Part shown: piece after piece, positions 21,659-33,896 of the stretch
Numbering within the stretch: the first letter of the stretch is position 1
How the letters are laid out: each line of letters opens with the position of its first letter
Source: Nymphaea colorata
Taxonomy: Eukaryota > Streptophyta > Magnoliopsida > Nymphaeales > Nymphaeaceae
Length of the DNA: 60,000 nt
Assembly (NCBI RefSeq): GCF_008831285.2
Contig: NC_045149.1
Coordinates: 22,328,535 to 22,388,534, forward strand
Reading direction: 5' to 3'
Made by a program: the position numbers and the translations under genes
Notes under the pieces: model-generated
Database searches by the model: none
The model's input: only the letters and a program-made list of their open reading frames with translations
What the model was told of the DNA's origin: nothing

Positions 21659-22525
21659 CAACACGTTGCCCGTAAGCCACTATGTTAGTGAAAATGTAGT
21701 CGGAGACCCTGTTGATGAGGATATGCGGGAGTTTGAGAAACGGTCTCCACACCGGCTGGGATCCCATATCGCCATTTCTTCGGCGGCCAGCGACACGGTA
21801 ACCCCTGAGTCCTCGAGATCGATAGCGCTGTAGCGTACGCTTATTTCACCAAAGTTGTGGGGAGGGAAGCACGCTGTTAATGCTGAGCCAGCTTCGTCTC
21901 TTTGCCCTACCATCATGGGCAGAAACGTCATCCTCGCAGCGTCGAGGAGATGGCGAGAACCGGCCAAGTTTTGCATCTCAAACGTTCGCATGAAATAGAA
22001 ATCTAAGAACTTGTCCAGCGTCCTTTCGAATGGTGCATCTTCATACTGTAGCTGCTCGTAAAGGTGTTGAAGAAAAGCGAAGGGGATTTGGTTCTTGATC
22101 ATCAGCAGATTTAACAAGATATGGCGGCAAATGGTGGTGTTGATGGGATATATGGTGGGGGAGAACTTGGTGCTTATGGTGCCAAATGGACGGTCATCCG
22201 TTGTCATGATGTGCATTAACTCCAACACCAAGCACCCATCTCTTACCAGCGTCCTCACGAATTCATCGTTGTCTGGAAGATTGTATAATGGGCTGTTCAC
22301 CCCTTCATAACAGTTTCTCGCCTCCATTGCAACATTTGTTACTGCATTAACAATTTCCACTTTGCTCCTTTTATTCCTGTGCAAGACCAGGTCGAGCACG
22401 ACGGATTCAAAATTGTGGGTGTTCGCGGAGAAATAAGGTCCAAGCTTCAAGAAAAAGTTCCTCCGTGGCTTGTATGATCTGTCATCCTCATACATAGTGA
22501 AGATACAAGGCTCCGAACACATCAT
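21659..22525 (-). pseudogene. DUF247 gene copy C, N-terminal part
   Basis: ATG at 22525 (MMCSEPCIFTMYEDD) opens the longest DUF247 frame here: LGPYFSANTHNFES, LVRDGCLVLELMHIM, ICRHILLNLLMIKNQIPFAFL, TFEMQNLAGSRHLLDAAR, SVRYSAIDLEDSGV and AEEMAIWDPS. A one-base deletion near 21763 (compare copy A at 4233-4240) shifts the frame before the LPPILINRDSD block, and the copia element interrupts it at 21659. Upstream, TATATATT (minus strand, about 22596-22603) lies some 75 bp from the ATG and could be a TATA box. Confidence 0.9.
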
Positions 22526-22774
22526 CTCCCTCCCCTCCTTCTGTTCGGTTCCAGTGTGCGTTTGTTTGTAGTATTTAGAGGGGGAGCAAGCACGGAATAT
22601 ATACAGGCAAGAGAAAAATGAATATGAGAGAAGAGGAGGGGAGGGGAGTTATTGGGCAACTATGACTAAAAAAAATAATATTTTTTTGGTAGTGCAATAT
22701 CATGCTTTGTGAATAGTGTATATAAAAACTGCAGGCGGTTTTGACTGTTCGCCCCTAATATTGTTTGGGCCACG

Positions 22775-22777
<3 letters not shown>

Positions 22778-22870
<93 letters not shown>
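22778..22870. repeat. compound microsatellite (TA)n-(GA)n
   Basis: (TA)n runs to 22824 and passes directly into (GA)n to 22870. Same architecture as at 5457-5563. Confidence 0.95.
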
Positions 22871-22873
<3 letters not shown>

Positions 22874-24998
22874 AAATTTTAATTTTATCTCAATGAGTGT
22901 AACGAATAACCTGAAATGAGTCATATGGCTTCTCCTAATAACTCAATCTGGTATTTGGGAATGGAATTTCCACCTAAGGTAATTTATAGAACGACCGATA
23001 TGCTAGACTAAGACGGAGTGGAGAGTTCAAATAATTTTTGACTTAGCTAGCGGCTAGCGAAAAAAGGTTGAGAATTAACCGATAAATCTAATTTTAATAT
23101 CTTGGTTTGGATAGTGTATTTGATCAATATTTAAGAGGCTTACCTTATGACTTGGGTAGTTGCTGTCATTTTAAGTGTCATTTTCAGAACTGCCAAAGTT
23201 TTAAAGCATGTTCTTTAAACCTTGGAGGCGGAAGACACTGGAGAGATGCCTAGTCTCTTCAAGGCACTGAAAAGAAAAATCCACTTGCCTTGAGAAAAAT
23301 AAAAAAAAATTATCCAATAAAAATAAAATGGTCCGAAAAAAGCTGATCAGACATTCTCGATAAAAATTCTTTCTGTCATTAAGACAGAGGATGCACCTTA
23401 CCCACCAACCTATCCCATCAAGGCGTTCTTCTTGCTCTTTATGTGTTTGCCTTTGTATGATTGTATCCTCAAGAAAAAAAAATCAAAGTTAAAAGTAATT
23501 CCAAGACATACGAGATATGCATTTAATGGGAATCACGTACATGGTATGAATCAATGCCATTATACGGGGGAAACAAGCCTTACAATTTTGCTTAATTAGA
23601 ATTTAGGGCCTTCTCATATGTCAACAATCCTTATAATCAGTGCCATTATACGAATATTGTTTTTTCTACACCGTCACATTATGAAGTAGTGGGCATGTGT
23701 GGACCACCAAACAGTTGTGATGCATTTTGAGAACAATTTTTTTGTTATAATACTTACCAATATCTTTCATGACTATGATTACCAAGATTAATTAAGTGCA
23801 TGTTTTGGGTGCTACTTTATTCTCTATAAGAACTGATTATTAATACTGGATTAGTTTATTCTCCTAAACAAATAGATCTTATCGGCCAGATCGAGAGTAT
23901 GAGCTCATACTCCAGCTTCGTCAACGTCGGTGTCGGTACTACGTCGGTTTGTCGACATGCACCCTCGTATTAACCAGAAAGGCCTTTTCTCGTTTTTCTT
24001 TTAAATTTGATTAAATTTAAAAAATAAAAAAATGCAATTAAATTGGATTTGCTATGTTTGGTATTGCTAAGGGGCGATTTTGATGTATATATATAGGCCA
24101 ATATATATATATATATATATATATATCGCCTGCACAAATTATCGGGGTTGCCCCAAACTAGAATTCAGTACTTCGATGTACAATTTTTGCACAATTAATT
24201 AATAGAGACTTTTTTTTAGATTCTGGCAAATGGAGATAATCAAGAATTTTTCAAAATAATATTCCCTAAAAAATTATTTTTAATATTTGATTAAACTTAA
24301 ATTGACAATTGCTAGAATTTAAGAAAAAGGGGAGCCTTTGATGTACAAGTGGAAGTACAACAGAAGCGGCATCCTAAAACATCAAAAACATGTCATATAT
24401 CTTAAAGAGGTAGAAGATTGGGTGGAAACTTTGACTCTCTTTTCGGCAGCAGAGTAAAATACTACTCCTATTCACTCATAAATATTTATTTGGTAAATAA
24501 AACATTATGTAGCTGTTTTATCAATATAATTTAAAAATTATGGCAAATTCATGCAACACATTAAGAAGTATCCTATCAATTCATGTGTAACTTTTCAATT
24601 TACCAAAATGACCACAACACGGACTTTTTCAATTGCAACAAGATCTTATTTAGACATTCTCAATAAACGATTTGAGAGTGGATTTCTAATGGTGGAGATC
24701 ACATCTGTACATAAAGTAGAGTTTGAAAAAATTGGTTGGTACTTAATTTTCAAAGTGTGATTGGATTTAAACTTTAGGCAAGATTAGTGCTGGACACATT
24801 CTCCAAAATCCGTTGACATGAACGCTTTGAATGCCCTTTGTTTCACCCGGAAAAGGGACTTAAAAAGCTAGCCCACTTCTTTTCTCCGTGAGCTTCCCCC
24901 TTTTCTGGCAGTTCATGGTCACGTGCCGGACTAGAAGGACTTCGAAGCCCCATCGACTGACCGGAAAGGGGTGTTTCTTAGCCCTTCTTCCCTTAAAT

Positions 24999-25001
<3 letters not shown>
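22871..25001. other. intergenic, no gene seen
   Basis: AT-rich sequence with a perfect 18-bp palindrome at 23895-23912 (GAGTATGAGCTCATACTC) and a short (AT)n run at about 24102-24126. No domain-bearing frame was recognised. Confidence 0.5.
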
Positions 25002-25060
<59 letters not shown>

Positions 25061-25108
25061 TAGATATAGATATATATATAAAAGTAGAGAGAAAGAGAGA
25101 GAGAGACA
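25002..25108. repeat. microsatellite (TA)n with decayed AG tail
   Basis: (TA)n to about 25054, then TAGATATAGATATATATA and an AG-rich tail to 25108. It resembles an imperfect version of the (TA)n-(GA)n tracts elsewhere in the window. Confidence 0.9.
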
Positions 25109-25220
25109 CCTGAGAGTGTCGAATTGTCTGCCAATCATCTTCCCCATACTCACTTGATTTAGGAAGAAGAAAAATGAAAAAAAAGGAAATAAAGCCTTTA
25201 ACTTCTATAGTTACGAATCT

Positions 25221-25400
25221 TAAGGGGTGGTAGCGCACTGGGCGGCAAGGTGGTCTTGCTCTTCTAACGACTTGGTTCGAGTTCTTAGAGTGACCACTGT
25301 TACATTCCAGCGCGCGCTACTCCTGGTTTCTAAAAAAGCCCGACGCAGCTCTGTGAAAACTCTGAGGGGGCGAGCATAGAAAGAGGAGCCAAAGGCCTCT
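25221..25400 (+). mobile_element. probable tRNA-derived SINE
   Basis: GGTGGTAGCGCACTGGG (25225-25241) resembles a Pol III A box, and GGTTCGAGTTC (25274-25284) a B box, at tRNA-like spacing. Such 5' tRNA heads mark plant SINEs. The 3' end is unclear; it may run to the MITE that begins at about 25403. Confidence 0.42.
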
Positions 25401-25402
25401 CT

Positions 25403-25562
25403 TAGGGGTGGTGGCAATGAACCGCTCAGTGGTTGTGCAGCTCGAGTCGAGTTTACTCGTATAAAAAACAAGTCGAGCTCGAGTCGAGTTTACTCGAGCA
25501 AGTTCGACTTGAGCAAGTTTGACTCGAGCCCGAGTTGACTCGACTGGTTGTGCACCTCTAAC
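25403..25562. mobile_element. probable hAT-type MITE
   Basis: The left end TTAGGGGTGGTGGC and the reversed right end TTAGAGGTGCACAAC are similar, and the interior is made of CTCGAGTCGAG-type motifs, as in many TAGGGGTG-type plant MITEs. I could not see a clear target duplication, so the ends are tentative. Confidence 0.45.
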
Positions 25563-25725
25563 CAACCAAAACAAAAAAGAAAATTATTGTATTCACCTTT
25601 TTTAAAAAAAAAATAGAATGATTAAAAATAGAAACTTTAAAATACTATAGAATAAAAACGAAGGAAGTGACACATGGCACCACATTATTGGCCAACACAT
25701 CTAATGGCGTTGCCACCGATCCAAT
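25560..25725 (+). repeat. dispersed repeat, partners at 10525-10705 and 35890-36010
   Basis: Same-orientation copy of the repeat at 10525-10705. Shared blocks include ATTATTGTATTCAC, AAACTTTAAAATA and GCACCACATTATTGG. The copy at 35890-36010 is more diverged. Family not identified. Confidence 0.75.
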
Positions 25726-28235
25726 TACCTACTAGAGATTTTCTTTCTTGGGGTCAAGAAAATGCAGATGAGAAGCAAGGAATAACACCTAAGTCCGTAG
25801 CCTATAAGTCGTTCACATAAAGAGACCTGCCACTCAGCTGAAGATGAGCTTTAAGATGTAGGGCTTACTTTCAGTACCTCAAAATGTTGCTTCTACGGAC
25901 AACTAAATGTTGATACCCTTAAAATTTAAAATGAATACTGACTACCTACCAACCATTATACCAAACTCTTTCAAGGACAACTAAAATCCTATACCTGATC
26001 CAACATAAAATGCTGAGAAGTTGATACACTATATATATGACATGGACAGTAAGCAGTCGATGGCCACGTCTTAAATCTAAGCGCACGGCAAACAAAAACT
26101 TGTTGTCTTTTTGTCATCCCAAAACTTTTGCTTGTGGAAGTACACAGCAAACAGGAACAACAACAGATAAGCTTGAAATATATTATACTAACAAACTTGG
26201 TCTAGACTCTGAACTCATCTGATTGAAGAGTTGTTGATAAAATCAGCATCGTCCGACTCGAGTTGAACCGAAAAAAAAAAAAATGTCTGGAGTAGGGGCA
26301 TCAGTGGAGTTATAAGAGACTCGGTTTTTGGATCATTAATGGCTGGTTCAATCTGCCAGGGGTTGAGTTTAGATAGAACATAGTTCTTACCATGTCCAAC
26401 TAAGTAGTTATTGCTTAGTGCCACTTGAAGTACCCAGACTCAATTCAAATGTAGAGAAATAGGACACCACATCTAAATTGTTATATACATAAAATAATTT
26501 TTATTATGTTTGTTGTCTGTCAAAATCAGAGATATCAATCAGATTTGGTAGGAAAAGGACCCTTCTACCACATGTGGATCCAATTTCGGACGTTCATTTT
26601 TGTAAACCTTTTTCCAGAAAGTGCTCTTCATCTCGCTTTCTTAATTGTCCTGCAGTTGTTTCTTGTGTTTCCCCAAAATCTCAAATTGCATTGTAATATG
26701 GCCGGCTGACTTGAATAAAATTGGAGGCAAATCCTGTAACAATTTGGCCCACTCTCACACCAGGTTTAGGTTCCTAGTCAAAAAATTGGTAACAAAACAA
26801 TTTTATGTCCCATTAAGAAATCAATTTGGATTTGGACATCCCATTGAATTTGGATTCAAGTGCCGGTATCAGTAAATACTGAACCAGATTCAGGTTTGGA
26901 TCAGATATAATTTTTAAATAAATATTCAGATTTGGATTCAGATCAGATATAGTTTTAAAATAAATCTTCTATATCTCATGTCCAAATATTTTGAAAGTTG
27001 TATCGTAACATATCATAATTAATGTGCTTTGGATTTCTTTTAAAGTCGGATTCATATTTGATGTCAATCTTAATATCATATTCATATGTGGCATAGTTTC
27101 TTCCTTATTCATACTTAAAAAATTGATATGGTAAAAGAATATATCCAATTCAAATCCAATCCGTTGACATCTGAAACAAGTTTATTTGATCCCTTTAGTC
27201 ATGATAATACCTATTTAAGTTCGCATATGCTGATTATGCGGGAACTAAAACCATGAGCTAGTGTTACAAAATCAGATGATAAAAAACAGTTTCTGAATTG
27301 AGTCGGCCAAAAAGCTGATTCAGTGAATCCGGGGCCACTAAATAGGTTCTGACAAATGAAAATGTAAAAAAATATAAAATTATTTAAAAATAAAGAAAAT
27401 TAATGAACAGCGTGTGACACTTGACATCCTTTGTTGCAAAAATGAATTCAGCGGCTTGGAGTTTATGTATACAGTAAAAATAATTCTATCTTAGTTAGCT
27501 TGATTATCTGTTACTGAGATGAACAAATATGATCCTCACAGACTGTCCTTCTTCATGTCTCTATCAGATTTGGAGTCAAATTAAGCCATCCATTGAATGC
27601 AAACCTTATTAAAACAGATTTGAGAGTAGCATCCAGACAATGCACTTTCAATGCATTGCCTGCTCGAACAGCTATACTATTTGAAGATTGAAATTGATAA
27701 GGAGAATATCATGTCTAGGTACTTATTAAGAAAGGATTGCTTACCACAAAGTTAGAAAGTGTATCTTGTCATCAACATATATGATGGAGATGAGTCATGA
27801 GATGTTGCCGATGATTAATTTGGGAATATGAAATTTCTTGCACATTTCCTTCTAAATTCTTCCAATTTGGATACTTATTATTTTGATTTTTGATTTTTTA
27901 TAATGAGAACCTGGCTACCGAGAGACAAAAAAAATTAACACCTGATTAAGAAATCAGATTGGATTCGGACTTAAGAAATGATATCTCATCGGATTTGGAT
28001 TCAGATATACATAAAAATCCAGTTAGATTCTGATCAGATTTAGTTTGAAATAAATATCCTATATCCAATGCTATCACAATTTGTGAATCGACCAGATTCA
28101 GTTCAAAATTTGGATTCGGATTATGATATAAATGTATGAGTCGGGTTCAGATCAGTTGAAGGTTGTGGAATTAAGTGTCTTAGCTATAGTAATTCGGTTT
28201 TTTGTTGTTGTACGTAGATATTTGTATGAACATAG
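25726..28235. other. intergenic with degenerate dispersed repeats
   Basis: No gene is seen. Bases 26800-27170 and 27945-28140 carry the GGATTTGGATTCAGAT-type repeat. Bases 27470-27625 resemble 36070-36310 and 50610-50800 (shared TTGGAGTCAA...CCATTGAATG). Bases 28231-28235 (CATAG) are the left target duplication of the next copia element. Confidence 0.55.
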
Positions 28236-28689
28236 TGTTGGGTGCATACACAAAACGATATGTCCTAAACAGGATCATACTCATGCTAAATCATTGCACT
28301 AAATAAAACCTTAAACTGAAGCGAAAGCGTACCTGAATCCATCTGAACTGGTGCACAGGAAGATCGCAGCAGGGTCTTCCAGAGTACGTGCGGTACGCTT
28401 GAGATCTCTCTCAGATGGAGAAGATGAAAACCCTAGAAACCAACGTTTCAGGCAACCATTGCACGACCCCAGGGACCACTACCATTTTATATTAAGGGCA
28501 ATTACAGATTCCACCCATCAAAGAGTCCGTAATTGCATACTGGTATCTATACATTTCAAAATTACCCAATACCATCTAAAATGACGTAATATCAATAAAT
28601 GCAATCACTTAAACAGATATTTACCTTAAGACAGTGATAATGTCTGAAATTCCTTATAGACATATACCGGCCCACCAAATGATCTTACA
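28236..28689 (-). repeat. LTR (3' in element orientation), 454 bp
   Basis: On the + strand it runs TGTTGGGTGC...GATCTTACA, matching 33897-34330. It has about 20 bp (GCACGACCCCAGGGACCACT) that the other LTR lacks; the flanking short repeat suggests a deletion in the other copy. Confidence 0.93.
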
Positions 28690-29079
28690 ATCTCCCACTT
28701 GGACCAAATATGTCTTTATACATTCAGACATTGCATAAAACCTTAGGAGCTCATAACTGTTATCTTATTAAATGTCATTTTCACTAATTTCATCCATGAT
28801 CATATCAACACAGAACCAAAGCGGCTTTCGCTATATCAAAATTAGTTAAACCTTCAATGATCACAAATGTTAACACAACCAATGACATAGATCTGATATG
28901 GATGTATAGCATGAGAATTACATGTAATGTGATTACAACATGTCTATTGTCAACTTTAAAACCTTATGGAGATCAAAAACACAAACACATAAACATAGAA
29001 TGAAACCAAAGAACTTTAAACTTTATTCTACAGAAAAACTGAATATGTATCCATACATAAGAGCAAACAAAATACAAAC

Positions 29080-31620
29080 TCCCACTAAACCAGCACATCA
29101 TCCAAGGATAACACCCTCATACGAACAACATGTTCGTGAAAGACCTTATGTGTTAAACTCTTGGTAAGCGGATCTGCAATCATAGAGTTTGTCCTAATAT
29201 GCACTAAAGACACCTGACAATTCTATATCCTCTCTTTAACAGTCAAAAATTTTATGTCGATGTGCTTCGACTTTGACAAACTGCGGCTGTTATCAGAGTA
29301 CATGACTGCTGAATTATTGTCACACAACAACCTTAGTGGCCTTTCTATACCACTCACAATGTATAGCCCCGTGACAAAATTCTGCAATCACAAAGCATGA
29401 TTGGATGCCTCGTAACATGTTATGCTACTGTCTTGGCACCCAGCAAAGTCAGAATTTGAATACCCAATGATCTCCAACAGGTTTGACTTCTTGTATGTGA
29501 GCATAAAATCTTATGTTCTTTGTAAGTACCTCAAAACTCTTTTGACTGCTTTTCAGTGATCCATACCAGGATCACTTAAGTATCTGTCTAACATTCCAAC
29601 GATAAATACAATATCTGGATGAGTATAAACCTGAACATACTTAAGGCTTTCCACAAGAGATGAATAGAGAATCATTTCTATTTCTTTAGATTCGATTTCA
29701 CCTTTAGGGCACTGTTTGAGACTAAACTTGTCTTCTTTAACAACTGGAGTATATCCTGGTTTACAATCTTTTATGCCATATCGTTGAAGCACCTTATCAA
29801 TGTAGGCTTTTTGTGATAATCCAAGAATACCCGGAGAACGATCTCGAAATATTTTGATACCTAATACAAAAGATGCACAACCAAGATCCTTCATGTCAAA
29901 CTTTGTTAACAAAATTTCTTAGTTTCATGCAATAGCCCCACATAATTACTTGCCAGCAATATATCATCGACATATAAAACGAGAAAGATAAATTTGCCCC
30001 ATTGAAGTTTTGGTATACACATTCATCAACCATATTATTTTCGAAACCAAATGAAACTATAACTTGATGAAACTTGTAATACCACTGATGGGAAGCTTGT
30101 TTTAGCCCATAGATGGATTTCTTGAGTTTGCAAACCATTTTCTTTACATCCCCTGAAACAAAGTTTTCTGGTTGCACCATATATATCTTTTCATCAATGT
30201 CTCCATTTAGAAACGCTGTCTTTACATCCATCTGTTGCAGCTCTAAGTCAAAATGAGCTACAAGTGCCATTATGGTCCTGAAAGAGTCTTTCGACGAAAC
30301 TAGAGAGAAAGACTCTGTATAATTAATGTCTTTCTTTTGAATAAAGTCTTTTGTGACAGGACGTGCCATATACCGTTTGATGTTACCTAATGAATTCCTC
30401 TTGGTTTTAAATGTCCGTTTACAACCAATAGGTTTCACACCTTCAGGCAAGGGAACAACTTCCCATACGTCATTATCTATCATAGACTTTATTTCATCAT
30501 TCATGACATCTATGTACTTATGAAATTTAGAACTCTTCATTGCTTGCTGGAGGTTAATAGGATCATCCTCCATTAAGCTCATATCAACATCATTTTGTTG
30601 GAGATAGACAAAATCATTTGAAATTGTATTTCTCCTCTCTCTTGTGGATTTCCTCAGTGGCACCTCTACTTGATTTTCTTGAGGTTGTTGAGTTTGTTCT
30701 TCAGTAGGGAGATCGACATCATTGCCTTCTTCTGAATAATGGAACAAGGCGGGAATGAATACCTGACTGTTGCTTACAACATCCATATGAGTGGACTCAG
30801 ATCTCTCTTCAAAGACAATGTTTCTAACCAGATCACATCCCCCAAACTCAATATCCTCAAAGAAATGGGCATTTTTCGTTTCAAATAAAGACTTACTGGA
30901 TGGATTATAAAACTTATAATCCCTTAATGTTTCTTCATTTTCCCTTTATACATTTAGTGCAAACATTAAAGTCTGCAAAATCAAGGGACTCAAGAATTCC
31001 TTTTGACATAAGCATTTTTATTCTCTTTTCAGAGATATGTCATAAGCATCTATGCAATAACATAATATAATTCTCATTGGCTAATTTCTTTTTAGTACCA
31101 CTAAACGTAACATGCAAGGTTTCATTACATGAAGTAACCGTATCAAGCAAATAGAGGTTATCACTACTAGACAAAGAACTAGTGGCAATCAAATTTGAGT
31201 GTAGAAACAACTTAAATTTACTTCTTTCAATTGAACAATAATAACCAAATTTATCCAATGAGAAAATAAGAACCAAATTTCATCTAAAAGACAGTACCAC
31301 ATAAGTTTCTGTCAAATTCAAATAACAACCAGTCTTCAACAATAACCGAAAATCTGCAATGGCTTCAATCTTCGCATTCTTCTCATCGCCCACAAAGATG
31401 AATCTTTCATCATCATTTGGCGTTCGACAATTTAGGCAGCCTTGCATAGAGACACTTATGTGAGTAGTAGCAACCAAATCTACCCACCAAGTGTTTTTAG
31501 ATACTGAAGTTAAATTAACCTCAGAACAAACCAAAGTAAGAAGTGTATCTTTCATTTCACGCCATGCGTGACACTCAGTACAATCCTCCTTCATATGACC
31601 TTTACCATTGCAAAAAAAAG
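29080..31620 (-). pseudogene. copia pol relic lacking the integrase core
   Basis: From 31620 down there is a zinc knuckle (CNGKGHMKEDC), then protease NTWWVDLVATTHIS, where the usual DSGA site is changed. The pre-integrase part (HISEKRIKMLMSKGI, CTKCIKGK) follows near 30950. The integrase core is absent; the frame jumps to LRDYKFYNPSSKSLFE. RT has VKPIGCKRTFKTKRN, MDVKTAFLNGDIDEKIYMV and SIYGLKQASHQWYY. The YVDD box is present in a shifted frame at about 29955. Then come MKDLGCASFVLGI and RNase H remnants to MIADPLTKSLT near 29160. Stops and frameshifts are scattered. Confidence 0.9.
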
Positions 31621-32479
31621 CAGCTTAATAGGCTTTTCTTATGCTTCTTCTGTTTCTTAACGGATAACTGGTCAACTGCAACTTCCTTAACAATCTTTCT
31701 TTTTTTACTTAAAAAATCGAACCATTTAACTCAAGAATAGTACTCAAATTTGCAAATATCATAGAGACAGAACTCACTGTACAAAGAACAAAGTATGCTC
31801 ACAATCAATATATGTACAAAGATGAAACAACAAATATAAATGAATTTAAACACAATGACCCAAAAAAACTCATCACAAGGTACCAGTGCAACGTTAATAT
31901 CCAATCTTTGGATTGAAATACTAACTGCAAGTGGTGTTCTTAGTCAACAATGAATATAGATAATTAACCCTGTCAAACAACGAGCCCATCTTTTGATTGA
32001 CCCACTATTCACATGGAAACTTAAAAAAATTATCACATATTTATTGCCCTGTATACTTAAACCTGACTAAGCAACAATCATCCTTTGGGCTGATCATTGC
32101 CCGCATGGATCAAATATACTATTATCTAATGTTCAAAACAGGCAAATTCATACAACAGAGGTCACTTTGGCGATAAAAGTACAAACCTACTCATCTCGAA
32201 TAATAGACATGGCCAAAGATCAAATTCATGGTCTAAATATTCATCTAACGTACACCGACAAATTAACAACATGCAAAACATAATGCATTAACCAAAATTG
32301 CATACAACATTGTCCCATCATTGAATCCAAAACCAAAATGATCCAATGAAATAGGCCCAAAAAGTGTCCAAAATTTCATAAACTGGTACCACAATCGTGC
32401 TTAAGTGGGTCAAGAACCACTGAATCGACCTTAAAATGACTTGTATAATTCTTAAACCACAATAAACGCACCCACATAG
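31621..32479. other. copia internal region without recognisable gag
   Basis: In an intact element this part should carry gag upstream of the zinc knuckle. No gag-like frame is visible on the minus strand; the DNA is AT-rich with many stops. Either gag is decayed beyond recognition or it was replaced. Confidence 0.55.
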
Positions 32480-32840
32480 CCCTAAATAGGGCTGAATCAG
32501 TTTAAAAATTGGACAAACCAGTTAAAAGTAGACCGTATCGGTTCCGAAACCCACTAAACCAGTTAAAAAATAGCTAAAATCGGTTCAAAAACTAAATGAA
32601 CCAATCTGAAAACCAACTGAACCGGTTTGGAAATGGTCTGAATCGGTTCCAAAACTCTATGAACCAACCTGAAAAAAACTGAATCGGTCTGAAATCAACT
32701 GAACCGGTCTGAAAAGGTTCCGAGTCGGTTCCAAAAGGTCCGAACCGGTTGTGAATCGAGTTGAATCGGTCTGAAACCGAATGAACCGGTTGGACTCTTT
32801 TCAGAACCGGTTTGACAAAAAGAGCCGGTTTTCAAAACTT
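32480..32840 (-). repeat. CGGTT/ACCGG tandem array in the copia leader
   Basis: Roughly twenty degenerate units of 15-25 bp, each built round AATCGGTT or AACCGGTT with CTGAAA spacers, run head to tail. AACCGGTT is its own complement, so neighbouring units can pair in the RNA. The array borders the GC-rich block at 32990. Confidence 0.85.
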
Positions 32841-32989
32841 AAACCGCATGGATACGGGTTTGGTCCAGCAAGATCCGACCCGGTCCAAAAAATTTTAGCG
32901 CGGCGGAGCGGCAACGATTAATTTTTTTTTTAGTTGATGGATCTGGATCGAGTCTATCAAGACCCGACCCGGTCCGACCTGCGATCGCT

Positions 32990-33830
32990 CGACTGCGTGA
33001 GCAATCGCGAGCGTCGCCTCCACCGCTCACTTGCCGAACGGTAGGCGGGCGGTGGTCTTCCACCGGCAGGCCACCCAACCCCGTGGGTGGCCGCCGGTGG
33101 GTGCCTCTAGGACGGCAGGTCATTGCTGCTGTGATGGCCGGCCATCGCCCGCCAGAAACTGGCCGATTTTGGCCTGTTTCGTTTCTTTTACAATCTGCCC
33201 CTTTTCAAACTTTGGGCAGCTGCAACGACCACCAGAAAACCGCTGGCAGGCCACCGAAGACCTTGGGTGGGCACCAACGGGTTTGATGGGCCCGTCCGGT
33301 GACAGCAATGTCACCGACGGTCGCCCTTCGCCGGCCGTTACCCCTCCTAGCCGTCGCTCCTCCCTGCCGACCCTTTCACTTCTTTGTTTTGATTTGGGCG
33401 ACGTAGAAGCCGCCGGCAGGCCACCCAACGGCGTGGGTGGCCATCGGCGGGTCGCGTAAGGACGGCGGGGTTCAGTCGTCGCCTAATGGCCAGCCGACGC
33501 CTGCCAAGACGGCCGGAAACCGTCGCCCCTCTTGCACCTCTGTCGCCCTTCCCTATTCCCCTTTCTACAATGGCCAATGCCTTCCACGGAAGCCCGACGA
33601 CCTCCAGTCAAGGTGGGTGGGCGTCGGCGATTCTGTTGGCCACTGCCCCTCCTCCGTTACAATCTAATGCTGCAACTGAGGGGAGGAAGGACGGCTGGCC
33701 GTTGGCCACCGCCCCTCTTTCCTTTGCTTGTTCTGGGGCTGCAATGGAAGCCCGATGGCCTCTATCGCCCAAATTCCTTTTTCTTTTTGAAAAACTTGCA
33801 ACCGAAGAACAAAATGGAGAACATCTGAAC
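32990..33830 (-). repeat. GC-rich degenerate ~175-bp repeat in the copia leader
   Basis: Three clear units begin near 33062, 33240 and 33412 with GGCAGGCCACC...GGGTGG; a weaker fourth begins near 33600 (AAGGTGGGTGGGCGTCGG). The block is much richer in GC than the rest of the window. The many overlapping open frames on both strands are repetitive and match no family I recognise, so I treat them as non-coding. Confidence 0.75.
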
Positions 33831-33896
33831 GGGAAGAATGCACAAAAATCATCCAAAATCAACGATTAAACAATGAACATGGGCTATAATACCAAT

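Noticed and set aside
23895-23912. Perfect 18-bp palindrome GAGTATGAGCTCATACTC as a regulatory site
   Set aside because: No gene lies nearby and palindromes of this size occur by chance; noted only in the intergenic description.
32480-32840. CRISPR-like array
   Set aside because: Repeats are short, degenerate and without unique equal-length spacers; the DNA is plant nuclear and inside a retrotransposon.
32839-33869. Many overlapping long open frames on both strands in a GC-rich block
   Set aside because: They come from GC-rich tandem repeats with few AT-rich stop codons. Frames overlap in all phases, have no domain-like pattern and lie in the leader of a retrotransposon.
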